DNA of 64,000 nt from Pyrrhosoma nymphula (Eukaryota; Arthropoda; Insecta; Odonata; Coenagrionidae), in NCBI GenBank assembly GCA_963573305.1, contig OY754329.1:62431084-62495083 (forward strand), written 5' to 3'. The translations under genes and the position numbers were made by a program. Below are positions 37,701 to 49,205 of the stretch, piece after piece. The notes beneath the pieces are model-generated. The model had not been told where the DNA came from and did not search any database. It saw only the letters and a list, made by a program, of their open reading frames with translations. Position 1 is the first letter of the stretch; each line of letters starts with the position of its first letter.

Positions 37701-40079
37701 CCAACCCTACACCCACAAGATATCAACAGCACCATTTACATCAAACACAATATTAACATATAATGATACCGGAAATGAGTGATAAGTAGGGGGAAAAGGA
37801 GTATCTATATCTCCTCAAGACTTACGGAATATTCTAAAAGAGGCATCACTGATGGGAAATTGTTATTTTTTAACTCTTTCGTTAGATTTACATAAAATGC
37901 AGATATTTCAAAGGTGATACGTATATTTTTCGATGTGTTCCCTTCAGGAAAGGTTCGAGGGACTCCAAATTATATTATGGTTTTCCTAAGAATCTCGTAC
38001 CACGATCTATATTTTCTCGTGGATTCTTTTAAGAAATCTGGCGGATATTCTTTGGACTGAATCTAATCCTTTTGGCAACACTTCGTGACGGCAGAGGGGT
38101 GGCGGTACTGGTACAGCAAAAGCAACCACGTGGTGGTGACTGGAACTGAAAAGTGCAATTCCCTGGTTTCCTACAACTTATTTTTGATGTGCTCAGTTAT
38201 TTTTTAAGCAAAACCGTCTTTTTTATTTTCTCCTACGCATCATAACACTGTTTTCTCTCATCCGAAATCCGTATACATTCAAGCACTTCAAAAAATGAAT
38301 TTAGCATGAATAGCAAAAAAGGGTAACTATGCCGCAACTGTATCATAATGCAAAACTTAAGTATGCTTCAATTCTTTCCGTAGAATTCATTGATCGGTAT
38401 GGATCATGACTCCCTCCCTGCAGTTCTTATTGTCATCAAACGTTTTGATTGCGCAAATTCAATTCAAATGCCTTAACAATGATGTTGAAACACCGGAACC
38501 ACCGAGTAAATAAATGAAACTATAAAATAGAAACAATGACTTCTTCCGGTAAAGATGTTCCAGAAAGTAAACCTTTGAACGATTTTTTCTCTCATGGTAG
38601 TATTCTCCACTAAGCTCTTCGAGGTTTACCTGAATCTTCTGCTGTATTATTATCCCCTGAGTAACGATTGAATAAAGCTACAACCCGTGCTTTTCGAATC
38701 AAAGGCAGCTTCGTAGTCGAATTACCACGTCTAAAAATTGAACCCTATCGCCAAGTCCCTCGTAAATAGGACTATAATAACCTACTTTGCTCTAAATTAA
38801 GTACGAAAGCAAAACTAATAGCATTCACCGTCTGACTCCCCGGATCTGTCGTCAACATAGTTCTAATTTCCAAAACTTTTCGAACCGTCGGCGGCGAGAT
38901 CAAGTAGGGAAAAGTTCATAATGCAGACAGCACAAACATGTGAAATTTATACGAGGGTGGGAGAGGAGCATTTCCTTTCCAAGTGCCGCCTGTTTTTTTC
39001 CCAGAAAGGTACAGTACCCATGTAATCTCACTTCCTGGGTTTCGCTGGGCTTGTTTCAAGACGCCTCTCTTGGATTTGAATTTGAGACTTCCGGTCAGGA
39101 GCCCAAAATATTACCCAATGGAATATCACGTCGACAATCATAAATTTTTCTGCAAAATTAAGCACCCCACAGTGTGGGACCACACCCTTGTAAAAAGAGC
39201 CGTATCGCCGAGCACCCTGAAATATCACAACAACGCACAATGGACTCCATTTCACTCGATTACTTTCGGACGTGATAATATATAGAATCGACCACATGGA
39301 CCGCTACAACATTCGCACCAAGACCAAAAAAGCAGGCCTTTCAGAGCATGAATAGCTAGCCCAAAATACCTGGTGAAGAAACATTTCTTAAAACTATTAG
39401 TCCAATAGAATTTTTTATTTTACTTCGTAAAATGACGTTACGTAGCGAAACGCTAAACCACCAAACACTTGGTACTAACCCAGGTACTAAACACTTAACC
39501 CAGATATTTAAAACCCGACCATCGTTCAACTTCGGAACTTTACATTTGATGATGATATTGGCTGTAGAGTGAAAAAATACGAAGTATTTTATTTTATCAC
39601 ACAGAGTATCCCCAAAGTTAAACCTCTTTCGTTTCAACCCGGAATTTGCCTCATAATATGAGTGACTTTAGAACGAAAAAAATTCTAAGTTTTGGATTTT
39701 ATTATACAGTTTATACAAGTTAAGCCTGGCACTGCTCCTAATATTACATACGGCACAGCCCGAGTCACTACAGCCACCGCATCATCACAACCGCCTTCCT
39801 CCAACCTCACGTGGTAGAGCGTGCATGAGACCTTTGAACATAACGCAAGTACCCGAGCGGTTCCATGAGAGAACGCATTCAGTGAATTAGAACCGTGGCT
39901 ATTATCTGGGCGTGTGTTCATGCATTCACGCAGGTTGTCGCACGCTAACAAGCTGAATTTTTGAAAGTGCATACACTCATGTGTCGGCGCGGGCATATTC
40001 ACCGTGTGAACAGCCTAGAGACGAGTCATCCTACCATCCTGGCTGCACCACGAGAAATTCCCAAATACCCGCGTGGGTT
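34711..40079. other. no gene recognised
   Basis: This 5.4-kb stretch is mostly AT-rich unique-looking sequence. Open frames (for example 37490..37687, 38983..39285) have no recognised domain. A short CAGATACCCACA-type repeat lies at 37597..37635. The segment 37490..37545 resembles the SINE tail at 13060..13100 (TATGACGAATTGAGGAACGT against TATACGAGGAATTGAGGAAG). Confidence 0.6.
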
Positions 40080-41050
40080 CACGAACCGAGGCCTTTAAGA
40101 TGAGCCACCTTGCCGTACCTTGAGAAGATCGTGGCGCCCTCTCCTCCAACTGGGGGCGACGATGAGTGGGAAGAGGAGGGCGGCGAGGGGACGCCGGACA
40201 CCGCCGCTGCCGCCGCTCGGCCACCCCCTCCTCCTCCCACCTCCATTCTCCTCGGCGAACCCTCCACCGCCTCCAAACTGCTCCTCCTCCGAAGAAGAGC
40301 ACTCCTTCGCCGCGGGCCACCGCAACCACCGCCGGCCACCGCACCTCCTCCGCGGCCCGCACTCTTCCCGCTCCTTTCTTCCCAACGGGGAGCGGCAAGA
40401 CAGACACACTCTCATCCCCACACGCTCACCTCGTGGAGGAGTGGGGGCCCGCGCCGCGCTCCACGGACCAGGGAGGGGACGACGAAGACCCGGGAGGACG
40501 AAGTAACACGGTCCCACCACTTGTGCGTTTAAAAACAACAATAACAACAACAACCGACCGACCTCTTTTTATTACGATGTGCGACTACTTTCAACAACCA
40601 AACTCCTTTCCTCCCTATTTTCCTTCGACTATCTGGACCAGACCGACGGATCGGAGCACCAACAAACAAACACGAGCACCACGCGAACACCAACCGGACG
40701 CACCAACCACCGCGAACTAATCCTTCTCTTCTTCCACCAGCGACACCACCGCTGCCATCCTCGGGAAAATCCGTGTAAACCTAGAGCTCCGCACCGGCGG
40801 CGGGGCAGGATCCCTTCGGTACTTCGGGCGCCCGTTGCGTAGGGGCGTAGCCATCCAGCGGCAAGAGCATCGCCACAACGAAATAAACACGAGAGAGAGA
40901 GAGGTAGAGGGGAGGAAGGGATTTTTTAAAGGTCTGTCCTGGTTTTATAAAAGGTTCCCGATTCGGAAGAGAGGGGGGATATCATATATACACGCACGAG
41001 GTAATATGAACGTAAGGGGTTTTCCGGAAGAAATTCAAATCGGGCGTGGG
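40080..41050. promoter_or_regulatory. CpG-rich island, candidate promoter or 5' UTR
   Basis: Bases 40110-40530 are very rich in G, C and CpG, in contrast to the AT-rich flanks. All six frames are open there, giving Pro/Arg/Ser-rich translations that look like composition artefacts. A CAA-type microsatellite follows at about 40540, then a TTATAAAAGG box near 40945 and donor-like CACGAG before GTAATATG near 41002. This fits a promoter with an untranslated first exon, on either strand. No linked coding exon was found. Confidence 0.5.
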
Positions 41051-41339
41051 ATTTAGAGTAGCGTCTCGTGTGATTGTGTGTGTGTTTCTATATATTTACA
41101 AATATATTTATATCTTCCTTTCCTTTCGTATCCCTTCCTCCCTCTCTTTTCACGTATAAGATATGTATTTATGTACGTATCCCAAGCTCAAGGGTTCAAG
41201 TCAACACACACTTGAAAAACAGCTCGTCCTCTACACACAACACCAAATAACCCCCGTTCGACAAAGCACGCCCTCCGTCCCGGCACTCCGCCGTGAAACT
41301 GCTGAGAAAACTCAATCCACCCCTTTTACTCTCTCACCC

Positions 41340-41640
41340 TCTCTCTCTAACTTACTCCAGGGAAGGAAAATAGGGGGGGAGGGAGAGGGATATGGCAGGG
41401 TAAGGGGAGGGGTTTTCCCAGGGTGGAGAGGGGTACATAAGGGTATGAGGAGAAGGAGGAGGGGAAAGGGTACGATAGAGAGGGGCGGGTCTCCTGGGAG
41501 AGGGGTGTGTGTGACGTCACGGTTTGAACGGATTCGGCGCTGTGAGCACGTTTCGAGGGAGAGTGAGGGGAGGGTGTGGAGGGGAGCGGGGGGTGGGTGG
41601 GGAGGGGGAAGAGGGGAAGGAAAGAGGGTGCGTGTGCCTC
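41340..41640 (+). other. purine-rich, G-rich stretch
   Basis: About 300 bases are strongly biased to G and A on the plus strand, with repeated GGGGAGGG and GAGGAG words. Open frames on both strands here are composition artefacts. Confidence 0.7.
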
Positions 41641-41784
41641 GTCAACAATCGAACGACGAACGGTCTCATTCAAAAAGACAAAGCAAGCCAAACACGCTAC
41701 CTTTTCTGGTTTTTCTCCCGGCACTTTGGGGGTTCCCCCGCGAAATGATTTTTCTATCGTCACGAAAAAGGGAAATTTGTATAA

Positions 41785-41840
41785 TCTGTTAAAAATTACA
41801 AATCAACGCAAGGTAATTCAGATTATTAATTTTTAACAGA
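41785..41840. repeat. perfect 14-bp inverted repeat
   Basis: TCTGTTAAAAATTA at 41785..41798 and its exact complement at 41827..41840. Confidence 0.95.
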
Positions 41841-41899
41841 TACAGACTCCAGTAAGATTTCCAACACATATCTGCTAAAACAAAATAAGATATGTGATA

Positions 41900-41990
41900 C
41901 CATGCTCATCAGCAGACATCAATCCAAAGATAGGTTTTCTACAGCTCTCCACTCCACTGTCCTCTCAGTATAACTGCTTCACTCCATCAT
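41900..41990 (-). mobile_element. RTE-type LINE 3' UTR remnant
   Basis: ATCAATCCAAAGATAGGTTT followed by CTACAGCTCTCCACTCCA resembles the tail at 16030..16090 (CTAAGATTGGCTTGACGCAG, then CTCTCCACTCAA). It reads as the complement of a RTE-type 3' UTR. Confidence 0.5.
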
Positions 41991-42279
41991 TCTTCATTTC
42001 ACTGTCTCTGATTATTTGCATCATGTATTCCATGCGTCAAGTATTCATGAAACTAGCTATATTTTGTATTAATGTTTTATTTTGTTCTCCTGAAAAAATG
42101 TTTTATTTTGTTCTTCTGAAAATTCAGCATTTTGCAGATTTGCAACTTAACTTTCTTGCAACGATATGTCATTTTTTCTTGTCTCTGCTAGTAATAGAAA
42201 AGCATGCCTCAATTTGATTGCGTCACTAATACTGCCGTTTCACAGAATCTTTACAGGAATTAAACGCGAAAGTATGATG

Positions 42280-42622
42280 AACATACAAGAATAGCCGGAG
42301 ATATTAATTACTCCACACTTTTTCCGGAAGAGCGGGAAAGAAAATGTCAACGAAGAAAACCTAGATAAAAAGAAGAGACTGATAGGATATATTCTGAGAA
42401 ACAACAGCCTCTTGAAATTAGTACTGGAATAATAAATGAATGGCAAGAATGATCAAGGATGTCCAAGAATGGATTGCATCAGGCAAATTATGAAGGACGT
42501 CAAAGAGAAGAACTGCGTAGGAATGAAACGCCGACATGATACGAGTTTGGAGTCGGACCGGCAAACCAATCTTCCGATTGATGACTGCTGATGACTTACA
42601 GAAAAACGTTTGATGATGATGT
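42280..42622 (+). mobile_element. RTE-type LINE C-terminal remnant with GAT-repeat tail
   Basis: In broken frames the sequence reads KKRRLIGYILRNNSLLKLVL, then QGCPRMDCIRQIMKDVKEKN and RQTNLPIDD. These match the WIGHILRHNS and GRPRM blocks of the RTE C-terminus. It ends in GATGATGATG, the usual 3' terminus of this family. It carries stops and frameshifts. Confidence 0.65.
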
Positions 42623-43099
42623 CAACAAAATTCTACCGCTCAACAATGTTTTCCAAATATTCAAAATGGTGAACAGCTTACGTATATTAGCAGGAGACTA
42701 GTATGATGCTCAGTACAAGATTTTTTACAAGAAATTTGTGGAAGTGTGTTACAAGATTGGTCTTACCTCAGATAAACTTCATAAAAACAAAGTAAACGGC
42801 TATAAATAAGGAATCAGCAAATTTATCAATAGAAGGGGAAGACAACAAGGTCTGCCATGAGCTTCAATACTTAATATCAGAGCCTTCTGCTATTCTCATA
42901 TATTTTCCATTTGAGAAAATCCTTCAAGTTAAGAAATACAAAAGCTTTCTGACAGTGATTACGTTTACCAGTACAAATGAACGTTTTTTACCTAAGTTGA
43001 GAATGGCCCATAAAAGCTAATTTTATAAGCTCTACTCTCACAGGATTATGCAAAATACATCTTGGGTAACCGAATTTTTAATCGATACACTAGATAACA
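42623..43099. other. no gene recognised
   Basis: AT-rich. Nothing recognised. Confidence 0.6.
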
Positions 43100-43300
43100 G
43101 GGAGCGTGGCGGCCTAGTGGGTAGAGCGCTTGGCTGCTGATCGCAGGGTCCTGTGTTCAAATCCAGGTGAAGCCTTTGGACGCCCCCGAACAAAAAAATC
43201 CCCAGAGTGCGAGGTGGCCCAGGGAAAGGAACTGGCCCCCCTACCCTGAATGTGTGAAATTCACATGCCTGTGGCTTAGTCCGCTTCGCATAACACAAGT
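43100..43300 (+). mobile_element. tRNA-derived SINE
   Basis: The head GTGGCGGCCTAGTGGGTAGA contains an A box, and GTGTTCAAATCC about 35 bases later is a B box. The body (GACGCCCCCGAAC, then CCCCAGAGTGCGAGGTGG) is GC-richer than its surroundings. There is no coding. A and B box spacing and loss of the tRNA 3' half identify a SINE, not a tRNA gene. Confidence 0.75.
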
Positions 43301-45573
43301 TGATTTCGTACGGATACATGTCTATACTGCAATTGTCAGCACATATTGAATAATACTATACCCGAGGAAATACAAGTAAAATAAATACGCGGAGGGCCAA
43401 GGCGATATATTAATCGAGTATTTATGGATCCCACGCTCGGAGGATAGATAGGTGCGAGGAAGAAAGGTATAATTGGAAAAATTATTAACTGAAAGATTTC
43501 AATCGAAGTGTTAATGTGATGCTAATTTTTCGGTCTAGTGTGTCAAAAAGCCAGGAGGTTCTCGATCTAATTAGTTTTTACATTCAGAATGAAATCTGCT
43601 TAAGTCACTAAATCAATTAATAAAGAAGTGCTCACCGCAAATAGCGAGTTGTCTCCTCAAAGTAGGCTCAATGGATAATTTGTGGTTTCAGAAACTAGGT
43701 ATTCATTGCGAAATGATGGAATTGCTAAGTTGAACGTTCCAAGCATAGAGACTAAAGGAAGGATAGGAAGTAAAATATCGCCAGGAAAGGCTTTAATTAG
43801 AAAGAAAATGAAACTAGGGCTCTTAAAGGATCCAAAAAATTAATAAAACAATGTTTACTCTCATTAAAATCGTTTGAAGCATTTCATCTATTTAAATTTC
43901 ATCGAAATCAAAAGTATCTTGCCTAGCAAAGAGTAGCTCTAATTTAAAAATCTGAGATACATATGGATCAATAACGTTATCAAGAAATGAAAATTGACAT
44001 ATCTTCCATCCATTTGAAGCAATGCTTGGGAGTTATAATTTTAATCAAGGGAAGGATATCCCAATGAATAAAATGGGACTTTATAATTAACCCCAATCTC
44101 GATAGCATCCAAATAAGGGCACCGTCCCACCGTAGCCTAATGTATTTTTCATGATCAAGGAACTTATAGACAAAAATGTAGAAAAAGATTCAATAACTCC
44201 AAAATAATCATCTTTTTCCAACTATTTATTCCACAAATTTAGCCAAAAATGGTATGGGCTTACAGGTGAGGAAGGATGAAACGTAAAATAGTATACATTT
44301 TTCTGCAACGCAAGTGAGTCATATTTGAAAAAAAAAACTGATATAAAAGTCATAACTTTTTCAGCGAGCAATACCAGTTAAATATTAGCAATTAAGTTTA
44401 AATACGGATAAGACTAGTCTAAAGGATATGTAAAATCGTTAAATGTCACGAAACTCTTCAGCAGACCACTTCATTTTCCACTTCCATGCACGGAACGGCT
44501 GACACGCATTTCCTTCTAACATTCGATCGATAAAATAAATAGAATAATGATAATACGGATGTTTCATTTAAAATATATAGAACAATTCACGAAGAACCGT
44601 GTACAGGCCATGGAAATAATCCTTCAGCTTTCTGGTCAATTCAATCAATATTTGGAAAAACACACCTCACAAATCCTTTCATTAACATTCGATGCATATA
44701 CAGAATGTTCGATGCCCACGATATTGAATGAAAACATACTGAAAATGATTGTACCTGAAGTTTGAACCTGCGTCATAAAATATATCATTCACTATTGTCA
44801 GAGTCCTTAACACAGAATGACAGATTTAAGAGCAAAAAATTACCGGACGCTCTTTACCGCTAATCGATAAAATGCACAGTAATTGGCCCACTTTTAAGTA
44901 GGGCCCACGCCAGTTCCCGGAATTTTCTCGGCGATAAAATATTCACTTCCAACGTTTTGGATACGCCGTGAGGGAGTAAGGGCCGCTCAGACGTGTTTAG
45001 CTGGAGAAAGAAATGGTCCAGAAAAAGACAGAAACCGCTTGGAAATTGCCAGTCGAGCGCTTTTTATTGCTGGAAAGAGGAAGGAAATCGATAACACTTG
45101 ACGAACGTGCAAACATCAAAGGCCCAGCTGGGAATAAGACGATACCTTTTTTATGCCACTTCCTTCAAAATTACGCTCGGAGAGGTTTCCTACTGCGATT
45201 CTCCGACATTTCAACTTTTCTACCACGTCACGGATTCTAATATCACTGGAAATTCAGTGTATTCAAGAGAAATCCAACCATTAGAGACGAAGCAATTATA
45301 GTGTTCACCCTTCGAATTGAACAGTATTTCTGAAGTATTTTTCGAATCACAAGCAAGGAAATTGCGGAAAGGCGGAGTGTGATTGGCTAGATGCATTTCC
45401 GTGTCCTGCATTCCGCACCCGTTCCGGATCCATGTGAAGCATTAGACAACACTGCATTGCGCGTTTTCCTGAGGTCCACAATCAGCGTTTTTTGGTTGTT
45501 ATAATAAACACGTGTCGTCATTGCTTTGCGAAAAAAAGACAATTTGTTTCTTTGAAATTTTGTTTTTAATTTG
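43301..45573. other. no gene recognised
   Basis: AT-rich. Open frames of up to 75 codons (for example 45013..45240) lack recognisable domains. Confidence 0.6.
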
Positions 45574-45592
45574 CAGTGGCGAATATATGGGG
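45574..45592 (+). mobile_element. orphan left end of a hAT-type MITE
   Basis: CAGTGGCGAATATATGGGG matches the termini of the complete MITE at 49637..49784. No right end follows. The sequence runs directly into the tRNA-like head of the LINE/SINE region. Confidence 0.6.
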
Positions 45593-45657
45593 GGCGGCGG
45601 TGGTGTAGTGGCTAGCGTGCTCGACTCCCAAACCGAAGGTCGCAGGTTCAAATCCAG
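45588..45657 (+). promoter_or_regulatory. tRNA-like sequence with Pol III A and B boxes
   Basis: GGTGTAGTGGCTAGCG resembles a Pol III A box and GGTTCAAATCC a B box, at tRNA-like spacing. CTCGACTCCCAA resembles the 5' half of an anticodon arm, but the 3' half does not pair, so this is not a working tRNA gene. It is either the head of a tRNA-derived SINE or a captured promoter for the LINE leader that follows. Confidence 0.65.
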
Positions 45658-46100
45658 AAGCCTCCAAATCTTCAAAAAGTTTTGAAATTTTTAAAAATTA
45701 TTTCAAAAATTCAAGTTATTTTCTGGAAATTTTGGGAGTCCACTGGTGAGAGGTAGCAGTTTCACCAAAAGGCATTGATGGCGAAGATCCAGAGGATCGG
45801 TCCGGTATCAACTGCTACAGCTTAGGGCGAGAGTGAAGTTCACGGAATCGGTCGAGGTACTGCGTTGTGGAAGGCAACGGGAAACCACCACATTAACCTC
45901 CCTAGAAAATGCAGTCTTGCATTCAAGTATGACGTGATGGCATCCTTCCCGGTTAAATATTCCGGAGGTAAAATAGTCCCACAATCGGATCTCAGGGTGG
46001 GGACTCCTGGGAAGGGTACACCAGTCAAAGGTGTCAGATACAGGATAGGGACATGAAACGTGAGATCATTGGGGGTGTGCGGAAAAATTGGAGAACTCTT
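45658..46100 (+). mobile_element. 5' leader and endonuclease start of the RTE-type LINE
   Basis: This part contains GGCAACGGGAAACCACCACA, which resembles the leader of RTE-type elements as I recall it. An open frame at 45865..46056 leads to YRIGT, a TGA where Trp is expected (46054..46056), then NVRSLGVCGKIGEL. The pattern GTWNVRSL opens the apurinic-type endonuclease domain. The frame breaks at 46098 because another LINE is inserted, and it resumes at 46496 with LKMEMARLELDIVG. Confidence 0.7.
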
Positions 46101-46490
46101 CACATCCCCGGCCGTGCCTTACGCAACAATCACCTTATACACCAACCTAAATTCCGTCTTTCTCTCTCCCAGCGATCCCTTTTTTACAGGCTTCCTGCCT
46201 TGTACAACACCATTTCATCTGCCTACCCTTCCCTCGATCTCTCTGCTCCTTTCGGATCATTCAAGCGCCAGCTTAGAAAAGCGCTTTCTCCCTGATTCCC
46301 TAACTTTCCATGTTATTGTAATGTATTGTTTATGTTATTGTATCTTTGTTTTTATTTGATGCTATTTGCCAACACGTTTTTTTTCTTATTTTATTTTGTT
46401 AATGCTGCAGATTTTAAGTTGCAAATGTTCAATGTAAAGGCCGACATCGGCTGTTTTTGAATGTTTAAAATAAATCAAATCAAATCAAAT
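46101..46490 (+). mobile_element. 5'-truncated Jockey/CR1-like LINE 3' end, nested in the RTE
   Basis: The fragment opens in the frame RALRNNHLIHQPKFRLSLS, continues SLFYRLPALYN, and ends FKRQLRKALSP and stop. This is the usual extreme C-terminus of Jockey/CR1-group reverse transcriptase ORFs. A short 3' UTR follows and ends in an ATCAA-type pentamer repeat at about 46470..46490. It splits the RTE reading frame exactly: codons ending CTC at 46098 resume with TTG at 46496. The flanks AACTCTT and AAACTT may be a decayed short target duplication. Confidence 0.75.
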
Positions 46491-49205
46491 CAAACTTGAA
46501 GATGGAGATGGCCAGACTGGAGTTAGACATCGTAGGAGTGAGCGAGATCAAGTGGACGGGAGCGGACGACTTCTGGAGTGACGAGTATAGAGTCATATAC
46601 TCAGGCGATAACCAGAAGATTGCGGGAGTTGGATTGATCCTGAAGACAGAATGGGGAAGAAGAGTAAAGGCATAGGTAAGAGAAAGGCAGTAAAAACAGT
46701 ACAACGAAATGATAATGCTAATCAAGATAGAAGAACCGACAGACAAAGTAATAGTTCAGGTTTACATGCCAACGTCCAACCATTCGGAAGAAGAAATGTA
46801 CGAGCAACTAGAAAAGGTCCTGAGCATAGTCAAAGTGAAGGAAAATATAATAGTAATGGGAGATTGGAATGCAGTGGTTGGAGATGGAAAGGATGGGAAC
46901 ACAGTAGGAGAGTTTGGGATGGGGAAAAGGAACGAGAGAGGAGAAAGACTTGTGGAATTCTGCAGTGAGAAGAACTTGGTGGTGGCAAACACCCTCTTCA
47001 TGCAACACCGACGGAGAAGATACACATGGAAGATGCCAGGAGACAGAGCCAGATACCAGATTGACTACATTCTGGTAATGCGAAGGTACAAGAACCAAGT
47101 GAAGCATTGCAAGACTTACCCCGGGGCGGATATCAACAGTGACCACAATCTAGTGGTAATGGAAAGTCAACTGAGATACAAGAAGATAAGTAGGACGAAA
47201 CGAGAAAAAAGATGGAACCTAAAGCCATTGTAAGAGAAGGAAAGAAGAACATTTGCTACTGCCATTGATGAGAAGGTGGAAATAGCAAAGGAATCCAGCC
47301 GAAGTGTAGCAGAGAGATGGAATATCCTCAAGAAGACATTCACAGAAGTAGCATAGGTACAACTAGCAACCAAGCCAGTCGAAATTAAGAAGCCACGGAT
47401 GACAGAGCACATCATAGCCCTCATTGAAGAAAGAAGAAAGTATAAGAATGCAAAAAATGAAACAAAATAAGTACTGTATAAGAGGTTACGGAATCAAGTT
47501 ATCAGAGAATTGAAAAAGGCCAATGAGAAATGGAATGAAAGCTGCTGCGAGAGCATCAACGAAAATATAATGAAGGGGAACTCAGAAACGGCATACAATG
47601 TAATCAAGAGGCACTTCGGAGAAAGGAAACCAAGACGCAAAAACATCAGAGATTCGGATGGGAAACTGCAAATGGAAGATATAGAAATCGGCAATAGATG
47701 GAAACAGTACATTGAAGAGCTATACGGAGGCCCGATCCCCCTAGGAGAAGTATTCACAGATGAGCAGAACCAAATGGGGGAAGACAACCGTGGACCAGGG
47801 ATACTATGAAGCGAATTTGAGAGAGCAGTAAGAGACCTGATGAATAGAAAGGCGTCCGGAGAAGATAAAATCAGCGGAGAAGCAATTAAAGCACTTGGTG
47901 AAAAAGCACGAGACACACTATATGGAATAATTCGAGATTGCTACGAATCCGAAAAGCTGCCAGAAGACTTCAAGAGGAGCTCAATGGTGACCATACCGAA
48001 GAGAGCAAGGGCTGAGAAATGCGAGGAGCACCGAACCTTGAGTCTAGTGTCACATGCCTCCAAAATCCTTACTCGGATGGTAGGCAGAAGAATTGAAGGA
48101 AAAATTGAAGAAAACCTGTCAGAAAACCAATTTGGATTTAGGAAGAATAGGGGGACAAGGGAGGCAATACTATGCCTGAGACTACTGGTAGAGAAAATGA
48201 TCCACGAGAGCAAGCCATTGTATATAGCCTTCGTGGACTTGGAGAAGGCATTCGATAATGTCGAATGGAACAAGATGTTCCATACTATGGAAAAACTTGG
48301 CTTGGACTACAATGACAGAAGAGTCATCTACCAGCTCTACAAGGACCAGGTGGCCACAATACGCACGCAAGACGGAAGAAATATGGAGGCAAATATTAAT
48401 AAAGGGGTCCAACAAAGATGTAACCTGTCACCAGCACTCTTCAATATGTACATGGAGGAAGCAATAAAAGAAATAGAAGAACAAGGAATCAAAGTGAATG
48501 GAGAAGAAATCAACATGCTACGCTTCGCTGATGATATCGCCATCGTAGCAGAAAACGAGGAATACCTACAGAACTCACTGAACACAACTGAAAAAGTGTT
48601 CCAGGAATACAACATGAAAGTAAATAAGAAGAAAACCAAGATACTTGTGTGCGGAAGAGAGAAAGTAGTGGCCGATGTCCGCCTCAAAGGAGAAAGATTG
48701 GACCAAGTGGAACCATTCACCTACCTTGGGAGGACCATTACCTGGTATGGAAGAAGCACGACAGACATCAAGCGTCGAATAACCCAAGCTAAGACGGCAT
48801 TCATGGCTAAAAGGCCGCTACTCTGCTCGAAGAGCATAAGACTGGAGACAAGGAAACAATACGTGAAAACATTCGTGTGGGCAGTGGCACTCTAGAGATC
48901 AGAAGCATGGACCATTGGAAAAACTGACCAGAAAAGAATAAAGCCTTCGAGACATGGTGCTGGAGGAGGATGCTAAAGGCCAAATGGACGGATAGGGAGA
49001 GAAACGAGGAGGTATACAGAAGAATTGGAGAAGAAATGACACTATGGAGCACCATACGCCGAAGAAGAACACGGTGGGTTGGCCATGTTATGAGACACAA
49101 CAATTACATAGGAAGCATAATGGAGGGAAAAATTGAAGGGAGATTCCCCAGAGGAAGACCAAAGGCAAGTACTTGGGGCAAGGCAAGAGGGATACGGGGA
49201 AGATA
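46491..49205 (+). pseudogene. RTE-type LINE: endonuclease and reverse transcriptase, degenerate
   Basis: RTE-like elements copy themselves by target-primed reverse transcription. The endonuclease part shows VGVSEIKWTG, MGDWNAVVGD, QIDYILV and SDHNLVVM, including the D and H residues typical of the APE fold. The reverse transcriptase part (47840..48895) shows AFVDLEKAFDNV and the catalytic FADD near 48525. The usual RQG before C is changed to QQR (GVQQRCNLSP). One frame runs from 46496 to about 48940 but has stops at 46673, 46691, 47231, 47354, 47468, 47807 and 48893. A frameshift near 48941 leads into the conserved tail ETWCWRRML, then RTRWVGHVMR and GRFPRGRP. The tail ends abruptly near 49200 without the GAT-repeat 3' end seen in relatives. 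The copy is dead but is the most complete element here. Confidence 0.88.

Noticed and set aside
38940..39285. Two overlapping plus-strand frames as an exon
   Set aside because: Neither frame shows a recognisable domain, and a minus-strand frame of equal length overlaps them.
40110..40720. Long overlapping Pro/Arg/Ser-rich open frames on both strands
   Set aside because: All six frames are open because the DNA is GC-rich. The translations are low-complexity and mutually overlapping, with no recognisable domain.
43100..43170. Functional tRNA gene
   Set aside because: No 3' acceptor arm, and it runs straight into a SINE-like body.
45588..45657. Functional tRNA gene
   Set aside because: A and B boxes are present but the anticodon stem does not pair and no acceptor stem closes. 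It fits a SINE or LINE head better.
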